A stretch of DNA of 64,000 nucleotides from Gibbula magus (lineage: Eukaryota > Mollusca > Gastropoda > Trochida > Trochidae), in assembly GCA_936450465.1 (NCBI GenBank), contig OW388289.1, forward strand, positions 67,640,420-67,704,419, read 5' to 3'. The position numbers were made by a program, and so were the translations under genes. This document shows, one piece after another, positions 11,281-21,579 of the stretch. Position 1 is the first letter of the stretch; each line of letters begins with the position of its first letter. The notes beneath the pieces are model-generated. The model ran no database searches. It was given only the letters and a program-made list of their open reading frames with translations, and had not been told where the DNA came from.

Positions 11281-11690
11281 ATTGATGCACGTCTTCCATC
11301 CTAACGGTTGTGAATGTGGATCATTTATAAGAGATAACAGTTTTATCAACAAACTAATATGATTATCCGCAATTATCAAACATGAGCATAATTGTTTTCA
11401 TTTTGGCAGAGTTAATGATAAAATTTATTTAGAGACAGGTTTTTAATTATTTTATATTTTATTTTCAATGGTATTCAGTGGTATACACAGTTTTGCATGT
11501 CTTGTCCGGTACTTTTCTGTTTATAGAGTTAATAACATTTTTTATATGCTGTAAATGTTTTTGAGTTAATGCTCTTGGGGCCGAAGTAATGCATATATTA
11601 TACATTAGTAATCATTATTCACGTAGCGAGATTATTCCTGAATTTGTGTTTTTATTTTTATATTGACGTAATATGATCCTTTAAAGCCGA

Positions 11691-11696
11691 AATAAA
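11691..11696 (+). terminator. Polyadenylation signal of SDR copy 1
   Basis: AATAAA 411 nt after the stop, the first canonical hexamer downstream, implying a 3' UTR of about 430 nt. Confidence 0.6.
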
Positions 11697-11750
11697 GTTT
11701 ATATGAATGTGTATAAATGTGTTAATTTATATAATCTACATCGATGTATG

Positions 11751-11950
11751 CTGAGGGCGGGATAGCGCAGTGGTTAGCGCGTTTAGCTTCTGATCAAGAG
11801 GTCAGTGGTTCGAATCCCGGCAACTTTGTCAGTAGACAGTAGGCAGTAAGATTTGGGTGCAATGCTACACTGAATTTCAGTGCAGTACCTACCATGGTTC
11901 GCTAGTTCCACGGTTTTCATGAATGTTACTCGAATCACATTTTTTCCATG
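11751..11950 (+). mobile_element. tRNA-derived SINE, family A copy 2
   Basis: tRNA-like head with A-box GATAGCGCAGTGGTTAGCGC (11761) and a near-perfect B-box GGTTCGAATCCCGG (11807-11820). The body repeats the family A block: GGCAGTAAG, then GCTACACTGAATTTCAGTG, then GCTAGTTCCA. Same orientation as copy 1, just beyond the SDR copy 1 poly(A) signal. Confidence 0.78.
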
Positions 11951-12408
11951 ATTTCAATGGACTTTCATATTAATTATTTTTCAACTTAATTTGGAGACCA
12001 CTATTAATTATATTTCAGAAATTATTTCATCTTTCATTTTATCGAAAATCAAGTAGGCGTTTCTTTTGTTTGGCCGACAGTGTATGCACCAACGCACAAT
12101 GTATAGACTACACTCACACTCACTTCAATACATGATACGCGTATTTCGACTCATTACAAGTCTTTTCAGGAGTAATTGATTTGACCCAGCTTTGAAGGTA
12201 TCATATACAGCTTGTATGAGGTACTAAGAATGTACAATTGGCATTGACCTATTGACAAGAGACAATTGGTTTGTTTGAATAGCAGATACATATTAACATA
12301 CACTTCTTCATAGTTCAAGTGATATATCATTTTTTTTTTTAAAAACAAATGTCAGGAAATGTCTTTATTCCCATTGAAAACATTTCCTAACCTGTTTTTT
12401 TATTTATA

Positions 12409-12916
12409 AACTCATCGACAAAAGAAACTTATCACCTCATTTGATTTTATCATATGTATGATTTTCAATGGCAAATATCTCAGGTTTTCGAAATCATAAT
12501 CTAAAACTGAAAAGTACAGGTGTTTAGTCAGCAGTCAAAGAATACTTCTACATGTCTTTTTAATTTTAAAAAAATGAAATTTTAAATTTTACACTTATTC
12601 AAAAATCATTTTTGATGATACACAATTGTCCATTGACATATAAGACATATTCTATGTGAAAATTGACAAATGTACATGATTGTGCACACATTTACATTTA
12701 AACATGGGAGGGATCATCTTGGTGGAAATTTCTTACCCCTGTCTTCATTACACAAAGACATTTAACTAAAATGTAACCACAGTCACCAATTAATCCATCC
12801 AAACTACTGCAGATCAGTATTATTGTATCTTGTCACAGTCAAATGCATCCGATTTCTTTTAAATATTGCATTAATCAAAACCAACTGAGGTGATACGTTT
12901 CTTTTGCCGATGAGTT
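12409..12916. mobile_element. Tc1-type MITE, 508 bp
   Basis: Terminal inverted repeats of 31 bp, 12409-12439 and 12886-12916, 28 of 31 matching. They start AACTCATCGRCAAAAGAAAC. The CAAAAGAAAC block is shared with the ends of the Tc1 element at 57.2 kb. Interior has no transposase. It abuts the next MITE with no gap. Confidence 0.8.
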
Positions 12917-13414
12917 TTAAAGGTACATCCATTGTGTTTCATAAAATTTCATTTGGCCTTAATACGTTCTAACACACCATATGTGCTGTTTACAATACAA
13001 ACAAATTCACTTAGCTTGCATATTCATCCCCAATCGCCAAACATATCATAAATACTAGTTTCCGATTAAAATCGAGAACATCAATATGCATGTGCAGAAA
13101 CCGAAAGTGCACGCCCTATTTACATGCACAGTTGTTATATGACCTATTGAACATTATCAACCCAAATTGGTTATTTTGTCTGGTGTAAATAAGATTACAA
13201 AATAACGTTTGACTCATTGGCGCGCGCCACACGAGGTGCTTTGTCCGATTTTCGATCAGAAATCGATACTTTTACTTTCATAGCGTCAATATACTAAGTA
13301 GAGTATCATTAAAATTGTTGTTTTCGGTAACAATTGGTACTTCTCAATAAAATAAGACCATTTATAACGTTTGTCAATTTTGACACCGAACAACACAATG
13401 GATGTACTTTTAAT
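12917..13414 (+). mobile_element. MITE family M, copy 1
   Basis: About 490-bp non-coding element with terminal inverted repeats TAAAGGTACATCCATTGTGT and the complement at 13394-13413, bounded by TA. Copies occur at 16.7 kb (inverted), 18.5 kb and 42.1 kb. Inside is a conserved block TTTGACTCATTGGCGCGCGC, with an AP-1 heptamer next to ATTGG and an alternating GC tract. Confidence 0.82.
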
Positions 13415-14082
13415 ATAGATTGACTGGGTAAACACAATTAATGATTACTCCTCTTATTTTGAGTGGATTGAGTGTATGAAAGAAATATGTCTATGAGATC
13501 AAACAGAGTGACATGTACCAATGATATTCTTGCTTTCTGACTCATTTAATTTATCCAATCTTTAATTGTCAATATGTAAAATAATTAATGATTTTTCACT
13601 AGACCTATAAGCACAACGCACTGCTGAGGATACGTGTTTATCTGAAGACGTTTTATCACCGACATTACTCGATACAAAAGGTTTCACAAGAGAGAAGAGG
13701 AAACATTAAGATGTATTGTTCGTACATATTTCACTAATTGTCGACTATAGCGATATAACCAAATCCGTCTGTAATAAAAGCTCCGTGCAGTGTGAACATC
13801 GAAAAACGTTATGGAGTTTGACGTCAGATATCAAGGGTCTTAACGCAGCGGCTAAAAGTATTTGCTTATTGGTTCGTGATAATCTAAATAATAAAAGAGA
13901 AGCAAGTGTGCTATTAATTCCATTTATTGACACAAACAACATAAAACATGACTTGTATATACATCTCTCTGATGTTTGTTACGGTAAAATTTTATTTTTT
14001 CAATGCCGAGCAACTGTAACCTTCTCATTCCAACTAATGTCAACTCAGCCTGTTGACTAATACGAACTCAAGAATTAGTGTA

Positions 14083-14265
14083 TGATGTCCCTGGGCAAGA
14101 CACTTCAACTACATTGCACTCTATCTTCTAGTTGTACTGATGAACAGGGGAAGTATTGAAGCACTTGTTATGGAAAGGATGATTAGGGTACTAATGTACT
14201 CGCATTGAATATGCAGTGTACCGCACTTGATATTATGCGTTGAAGGCGTTAGCATAAATATATCA
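14083..14265 (+). repeat. SINE family B fragment
   Basis: The stretch CCCTGGGCAAGACACTTCA followed by CTACATTGCACTCT and CTAGTTGTACT matches the body of the full SINE at 56.7 kb. The tRNA head is missing. Lies between the two SDR genes, 400 bp beyond the copy 2 stop. Confidence 0.6.
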
Positions 14266-14675
14266 CGAGTCAATGTTTAACCCTTAAGCTTTCGTCTCAT
14301 TACAGATAAATCTAAACTTTTAAAATGCAGTATATATGACAGGAATAGTATCGTACAAGATAATAAATACCATCAAACAAAGCTTACAAGACCTGGTCAT
14401 CAAAGGGACATACTGTCAAATAGCATAAAACATGTGCACCATAGATAGAGAGATGAGGCAGTAGGCTATATTAACAAAACTGCATACATATATCTCTGTA
14501 TAAATATAACAATGTAAAGCTGTAATAGAGTACATGTACATGGAGATGACAATCACAATATAAAAATATATGCCCAAGTTTAACGGCGATCATGATATCT
14601 TTAAAATGCAAAGTCAAAAGTAGCGAAACAACACTTGATTTACAATTGACTATACTTTACAAGGGAGTTTGATGG

Positions 14676-14805
14676 TTATTTCTGCACAGGCACTATGCTC
14701 CTTGTCACGGCCCTGACGCCTTCTTTACTCGTCACTAGATATATGGAGCCGTTACTTGAACCATCCTCTACTGCTTGTGTAAAGGCACTTGTCACATCAT
14801 CCATG
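14676..14805 (-). CDS. SDR copy 2, exon 7 and stop
   Basis: Acceptor ...TTTGCAG, phase 2 in. MDDVTSAFTQAVEDGSSNG, then SIYLVTSKEGVRAV, ending VPVQK and TAA. Exactly 130 nt, as in copy 1, although the last 15 residues have diverged. Confidence 0.92.
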
Positions 14806-17800
14806 CTGCAAATATAGAAGGTAGTGCCTTTTCTAACATTCATCAGATAATATGGAACTCACAAAACAACACTTGTTTCATTTGGCTATGCTGAAATAAG
14901 TTTATCAGGGTATAACACTTGTTACCACATGTAACATAGAGTACCATACCATACTGAGAGTGCCATTGCGTGTTTTCGAAGCCAAATAATTAATTATGAA
15001 TAGTAGCATTGTTCACCACTCCACCTGTATTTTCGTCATCAAAATATGCAAATCTGTCCAATAGCATTTTTAAAAATCCCACCCATCCTTCATAAGCATC
15101 GTACCTGCATAGTCCATTTTCCTCTAAGGTTTTAAGGAATGCTGCCTTATGGTACATATGGTCTTCTGGGGTATCTGTCACCATCGCTGTCTGTGTTCCC
15201 CCTGGACATACAACTGCAAACCTGACACCAGCCTTCTCCATGTCGGGGTTAGCCTATTGGACAATTGAGCATTATTTGAATAATGACGTAATGGTGCATT
15301 ATTGGGTAACCAACCATAGTGCCAGGTCACATGTGTCAATGCCCAAATTACAAACAAAATGTTTTTATTTGATACCGTGTATCTTTTCATATATTCGCCA
15401 TTGCTATGGGGTCCTTTGTCACTTTTCTTTAAGAATGGCTGCAAAACAGTGTCAACTGACGTGAATGATTGACACGGAATGACACTTTATAAATATATCT
15501 GTAGTGAATAGTTCAACAGATCAATTAAAAACATTCGAACTTTATTTGACGTCCATGGCATACATGTAGTGTTGTTTTATGACCTAAATGAATTTCCATT
15601 GGAACATATAGGATTTCCGTGTGTAGGGTATCACATCAAACACCTTCATAACATGAAAGATGTAGGTACAGTTCATGTTCATAAAATATGCCATGTCATT
15701 TAATGTGCCGTAGTTGTTTTTGTTTTATTTCGAGATGGTATCACATAACTTGGAGGTAATTTAGAATACTTGTTTGAATTTCCATTTAAATTGTATCTCG
15801 TGCATTGTTCTAGTTTGCTTTGACTGTTGCAGGGCTTACTTTAACATGAGCAAATCAATGATATATAACATACTTACAGCCCAACTAGCAGTGAAGTTCA
15901 CCACGGCACTTTTAGTTCCCGCATACACTGGTATCCAGAAGCCTGCACCCAAACCTGAAACGAAGATATGGTCAATTATAAATTTTGTTTTAGATTAACA
16001 CCACCGTTAAGTTGTCTGTTTGGTATGTTATTGCTAGTGGCCTATAAATTATCAAAAGACTTAAAGTAAGAAAGATATAATTGGAATGTGTTATCAGTCA
16101 ACAGTCACCAATTACGTCAGTACTTGACTTCATCGAACAATGCTCTGACGTCATTGCACGCTGATGATCTCATGTTTTCCCGCGTTTATTCAACGTAAAA
16201 CCAGAACGATAATACGACTAAAGCATATAATAAATAGAATAAAACAGTGTAATCCTGACAAATACCATAACTGAACTAAAATGGTAAAATATATTTGTTT
16301 TGAGTACAGAATACGTAGTTTCGTGGGTTATTTAAGTGGTGTCATTGTCATAAGACTGTAAATATTGTATTTTGTTCTCCAACATTATCTGCTTTTAGCC
16401 GTGGACAAAATATACTCCAATGTCATAATTCATAATCCTTTCTCTTCTGCCCGTACAAGCATTACGTGAGTTTACTGTACTGGGTTTAAGTACCTGCTGT
16501 TGATGCCGTGTTGATGATGACGCCGCCATGTCCTCCATTATCTTTCCTCATGTGCTCAAGTGCCAGCATTGTGCCTCGAACCACACCTGTCTGAAGGAGA
16601 CACAATTAACTAGAAGGTAAGTGACTTCATGCATTGCGATCAAGCAGCTAGAATTAGCAAAGATCCCATTCGTCCCAATATGTTTTATAATTTGGCATTG
16701 CATCCTGATCTCAGTTTTTAAAGATACATCCATTGTGTTGGTTAGGGTCACATATGCCAAACGTTATAAATGGTGTTACTGTATCGGGAAATACTGACTG
16801 TTACCGAAAACTACTATTTTGATGATAGTGGATTGAGTATATTGACGCTATGAAGGTGAAAGTACTGATTTAATGAAAACCGGCAATGCGTCGCGATTGA
16901 TGCGCGCCAATGAGTCAAACGTAATTTTGGAATCTTATTTATAACAGAAAAAATGCCAAATGTGAGTTGATAATGTTTAATTGGTAGTATAAATACTGTG
17001 CATGTAAATGGGACGTGTAGTTTCGGTTTCTGCACATGCATAATGATGTTACTCGATTTTAATTGTAAACTAGTAATTATGATATATTTGGCGATTGGGG
17101 ATGAATATGCAAGCTGAGTGAATTTATTTGTGCTGTAAAGAGTACATATGATCTGTTGGAACGTCAAATAAATTTTATGAAACACAATGGATGCACCTTT
17201 ATGGGAATGGATTCGGAAGTGGTTTTGCAATTGGCTATCAACACATAACTTTGCATCAGTGCAATAGAGAGACTTAGTACTGAAATGCAACATCGCCCAT
17301 ACCGCTTTAATATACCTTATGGAAATATATTTGTATGAAACAAAACAAGACAGGGTATAGAAACAAACACACACTACCGTTAAGTAGCTAAGGTAATGGT
17401 AGTAAAATGTTGAATATATGAACGTTTCCTCTTTGTTACGTTTTTGTTTAAGTTTTACCAGTTATATCTATGTCTTTGAAGGGAATTTAAAAGGAGAATA
17501 CATAAAATAAAACAAGCTAAATACGACGTTAAGGTGTATATGCTTACTTCTTCAAGTGGAATATGAATTTATTATGATTCATTTATCATTTTCGAAATGG
17601 GTACACATTATTACTTATTGGCTTCATTTGGCATCACTCTTCACAGGAAGAAGGCAGTCCTATTGTTTCATCTAAATCTGCTTTCCACAGTAGGTATCGC
17701 TTGTGTAAGACAAACATTACATTGTTGTTGCCGCTACAGTCAAATCGTCATAATGCTAATTTATCATCAGCTAATGATTAGGACACAGCTGACAATGGAA

Positions 17801-20800
17801 TGGCGTCATAAAGTTGATGACGTAACAATTTTAAGACGTATTGGTGCGGTTGACGTCACCATGCTACCGCATCACAAATATCATTGCTCAAGAAGTGTAA
17901 ATTCAGTTTTGTGGTTCAGATATAATCATTCCCTTGCTGATAACTGTTGAAGAATGATTTACAATGATAAGTATATACATTATCACCCTCTTGTCTTCGG
18001 ACGTCAAACATACCGACATTCGGTTAATTTCGGACATTTGCTAAAGACAGTTAGTGTTGAGATATGAAGACACTCGGGTGATATGCTGTATATAACAAAA
18101 TGTGTAAATGTGACCCATCACGTAGACTAGTAAGTTTCAGTATGATGAATATACATACAAAATTGACATCAATACATTTCTGCCATTGCCTTTCGTGCAC
18201 GATGCCAGCGTTGTTAACCATAACATCAACTCGTCCAAATACTTGCACTGCCCTCTGGAAGCAATCTGCAAAACAATTAATCACTCTGACAATTAAACCA
18301 CATACGACGACACATGCAAATGACATTGATGTATTACCTCCCTTTGGTCCTCTTCCTGCAGTTGTTTACTGAATGATAATGAAATAATTATATTATTATA
18401 CTTTGATGATAAGTTTCACTTATTTTCTATTGGAACATAACCTTCTGATAGCAAAGCAATGAGACAGTTTCCTCTTTATACATCCATAAAAGCATTTGCG
18501 AACAAATCTTAGAGGTGCATTCATTGTGTTTCATAAAATTTTATTAGACTTTAATACATTCCGACTCACCATATATGCTCTTTACTACAGTGCAAATAAA
18601 TTAACTCAGCTTGCATATTCATCCCATATCGCTAAATATATCATAATTACTAGTTTCCAATTAAAATCGAGTTATTCATTATGAATGTAAAGAAGCCGAA
18701 ACTGCACGCCCCATTTACATGCATAGTAGTTATGTGACTTATTAAACATGATCAACCCAAATTAATCATTTTGTCTGTCATAAATAAGATTCCAAAATTA
18801 CGTTTGACTCATTGGCGCGCGCCACACGCAGTGCATTGTTCGGTTTTCGATCAGAAATCACTACTTTTACCTTCATATTGTCAAAATACAAAGTTATTTA
18901 TCATCAAAATGGTAGTTTTAGGTAACAGTCGGTACTTCTCGATAAAATTACACCATTGATAACGGTTTGAATATGTGACCCCAACAACACAATGGATGTA
19001 CCTTTAATCACCCACACAGTACTCCCTAAAGAGATATCATAACTATCTCTCACGACACATTAGGTGTCACAACACTTTTTACTTTCTCTAACGATGAACT
19101 TTGACATTACCGGACTACTTGATTTTTCATAAAACTATGGTGAATTTCCAACACCACTTGTTATTTATCCCATTGTCATGAAACCGCTTTACAGAGTACC
19201 ACGTGAGTTTTAATGCATTCCTATCATGTGTGTCGAATTTATTTCAGTGGATAATGCAATTACTGTGCTCTCGTTTCCTCTACAAAACTCATTACGTTAA
19301 CAACACTCGCATTGAAAAACAAGTTAACGACTGATGAATAGGGCAAATTAGAATGTCCATTAAGTTCATTTAAGTTCCGTGCAGTTCTTTTATCGGATTT
19401 ATGTCAAATCCCTCAAAGGTGTTTTTATTCGTACATGAAAGAGAAAAAAACACGTGAAGGATACTGGGCAACGATTCAAGGTGAAATAGTATTAGTTTAA
19501 CAGAGAATGGTTCGTTTACACGTTATCTCGTGATAAATGTTACAGTCCAAGGTAGAATGGGACGTTCAAACACAAACTATTTAAACAGAAGAAAAGTCCC
19601 TTTTTACAACAGATACTGCGCAAGTTTTGTTCTAATGGAACTGATTCTCCTGATAACATGTTTTATACATCAGATGGTTTCTGTGCAATGGCCTTCATCA
19701 CACTAAATGTAATTCAAGATTGATGAACGCAAAATATTTACCTTGACGTGAATTTTATTAGTTTGTAAAGTTTTCGTTTTCGATTTAATGAAATTAAAAC
19801 ATGGTACATAAGAATTTAGATATATGAGTGCAAGATAACACAAGTGTGAATCAACTTAAATATGATTTGAATAATTGTATTCATTCTCATGCAGGTACAT
19901 AACTAATGCCAATTGCAAGAAGAACGCCCATAGTTATTTCTGTGATATCTGCAGCCAGTAATACACTGGACAACATATTTTGAAATGTTGAACATAAGAA
20001 TAATTATGTGTTAATCACTTGTCATACTAATGAAATATTAATAATAACACATTCAATTTCCCAAACATTTTTTTCCAGAATAGTCCTTCTGTTACCGCTA
20101 TCTTAAATCAAACGAAACGTCAAAGGACAATTTGAAAACCCTTGAATTTAATTTAATTCCATGCAAAATGAATGTATCATTGCTTTCATTCCAGAGGATA
20201 GTAACAAACAATCATGCTATGCGAGGTAATATACTATTGTCTCATAGCATGCTTTAAGTACACGGCATAATCATGTTGAAGTACAAGAAACCACTTTGTA
20301 ATGGGCGACAATAAAAATCAATCTGAACATACAAATGAGTATTGAAATGCCAATGACCTTTTTGAATTTGCCACCAATCAATTGATCTATTACGTACACA
20401 AACACTGGTACTTACTTTCAAAAGAGGTTGTGTCAGCGACATCACACTTGCAGAAGATGACTTTATCTTCTCCCGCTGTATTCTTCAGGTCATGGAGAGT
20501 TGCCTCTCCTTGGTCGCTGTTCAAATCAGCAATACAGACCTGTACACATGGCCAAATGTAAATGATATAATATTACAATATGTTGGGAGAGTTACCCTTT
20601 GAGTTACATTTGTCGTGTAATCAATTCTGCAAACCACTAAATGTTTGCTTTTGTGATATTATATATAATGTTAGTACACACAGAATATAAAAAAAACATA
20701 TCGTGAAACAGTGACATTATGATCAGTATTGAATGGCTAAGGTAACACATTCAGAAGTAAGTGGAATGTACATATGTGGTAGGCTAATTTGGTTTTTATT

Positions 20801-21579
20801 CATATTGCATTGCATTGATTAATTGCGTATTTTTCTACTTCTTTATTCAATATTACTTGTACAATCCCATATTTTATTCAACTTTAAACTATCGAAGAAA
20901 TAAACCCTTTTCGGCCGTCACATTACATTGAACAACATACTATTTGTAAACAAGTACTGCGATGACATGAACAATATTTAAACTGGCGTCCAAAAGAATT
21001 TGTATAAACAAAATCCACGAGCAATACAAAAAAAACATATTTACACCATTTCTCTAGATGCCACTTTAACATACAGTTATCATGTTTTCCTTTTTCTGAA
21101 TAAAAGCCTTTAAAAATAGTCGACATGGAATCTCCTTAACGAGAAAAGATCGCAGAGTAACATAAGAGACTTTACTACAATCTATGACGTCCTACAGCAA
21201 TGATACATGTACGTCATTGACTTAAGTCCATGAAGGTGTATAATTTGGACAACATTTTTTATTAACTTCATATCAATATTTAATTGAATGCAAAACATTT
21301 TATGTCCCGAAACCATTTTGAAACAGCGATTGCATCACACATGTGTGTTCGAACAGCCATACAATTTGAAGTGTACTTCTTTACAAAATTCATATTTATC
21401 GAAGATATCAATGATGAATAGATCAAGTTTACATTTGGACCGGCTGGACTTGACTATGTTTTGTTGCACATTGTGCAATCTCATACCTTTGCTCCTTTCT
21501 TGAGTACGGCCTCTGCAACAGCTCGTCCAACGCCCTGTGCGCCTCCTGTGATGAAAACTGTTTTGTTGCTGAGCTCCAT
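14676..21579 (-). CDS. HPGD-like: SDR family dehydrogenase, 15-hydroxyprostaglandin dehydrogenase-like, copy 2 (7 exons)
   Basis: Minus-strand exons in order: 21579-21487, 20539-20416, 18265-18159, 16590-16494, 15954-15878, 15253-15105, 14805-14676. Together 777 nt, 258 residues plus TAA; all introns GT-AG, phases 0,1,0,1,0,2, as in copy 1. Motifs: TGGAQGVG at 11-18, D36 (NAD preference), NNAG at 90-93, S138, YAGTK with Y151 and K155, and CPGGT at 182-186. It keeps the usual PG that copy 1 has changed to PS. No signal or membrane segment. Exon 1 is about 77 percent identical to copy 1 and exon 3 about half, so the duplication is old and both copies have stayed under constraint. The ATG context (GCGGTATGG) is good. 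Role inferred: NAD-dependent alcohol dehydrogenase acting on an oxylipin or similar substrate. Confidence 0.93.
15105..15253 (-). CDS. SDR copy 2, exon 6
   Basis: Acceptor ...CCAATAG, donor GTACGA, phase 0 in and phase 2 out. ANPDMEKAGVRFAVVCPGGT, then the lid region. It is 149 nt, one codon longer than in copy 1. The initiating ATG of the 83-codon open frame here is an internal methionine. Confidence 0.92.
15878..15954 (-). CDS. SDR copy 2, exon 5 (catalytic Tyr-Lys)
   Basis: Acceptor ...CGTTTCAG, donor GTAAGT, phase 1 in and phase 0 out. GAGFWIPVYAGTKSAVVNFT carries Y151 and K155. Lies in no long ORF and was found by its motif. Confidence 0.93.
16494..16590 (-). CDS. SDR copy 2, exon 4
   Basis: Acceptor ...TCCTTCAG, donor GTACTT, phase 0 in and phase 1 out. 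TGVVRGTMLALEHMRKD to GGVIINTASTA; S138 is the catalytic serine. Confidence 0.93.
16718..17201 (-). mobile_element. MITE family M, copy 2 (inverted)
   Basis: Reverse-complement copy of the family at 12.9 kb, inside intron 3 of SDR copy 2. Ends TAAAGATACATCCATTGTGT and complement GGATGCACCTTTA, so a TA is present on both sides. The AP-1 block is present as GCGCGCCAATGAGTCAAACG. The 186-codon minus frame across it is not a gene. Confidence 0.82.
18159..18265 (-). CDS. SDR copy 2, exon 3
   Basis: Acceptor ...TTTTGCAG, donor GTATGT, phase 1 in and phase 0 out. CFQRAVQVFGRVDVMVNNAG, then HERQWQKCIDVNF. NNAG at 90-93. Confidence 0.93.
18509..19007 (+). mobile_element. MITE family M, copy 3
   Basis: Same orientation as the 12.9 kb copy, inside intron 2 of SDR copy 2. 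Ends TAGAGGTGCATTCATTGTGT and AATGGATGTACCTTTA. The block TTTGACTCATTGGCGCGCGC is kept without change, whereas most of the element has drifted. Confidence 0.82.
19172..19207. repeat. Short dispersed repeat, first copy
   Basis: The 36-bp stretch ending AGTACCACGTGAGT matches 36995-37029 with few changes (TATGAAACC-CTTTAC core). In intron 2 of SDR copy 2; probably the end of a degraded element. Confidence 0.45.
20416..20539 (-). CDS. SDR copy 2, exon 2
   Basis: Acceptor ...GTGTACAG, donor GTAAGT, phase 0 in and phase 1 out. VCIADLNSDQGEATLHDLKN to KCDVADTTSFE; D36 conserved. Same 124-nt length as copy 1. Confidence 0.93.
21487..21579 (-). CDS. SDR copy 2, exon 1
   Basis: ATG at 21579; MELSNKTVFITGGAQGVGRA, then VLKKGAK. 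Donor GTATGA, phase 0. Same 93-nt length as copy 1. An AG 12 nt before the ATG (CACCAACAG) could end a 5' UTR intron. Confidence 0.93.

Noticed and set aside
16814..17374. 186-codon minus-strand open frame
   Set aside because: It lies mostly across MITE family M copy 2. Similar peptides at 18496-18959 simply mirror the repeated DNA, and the frame is broken in the other copies.
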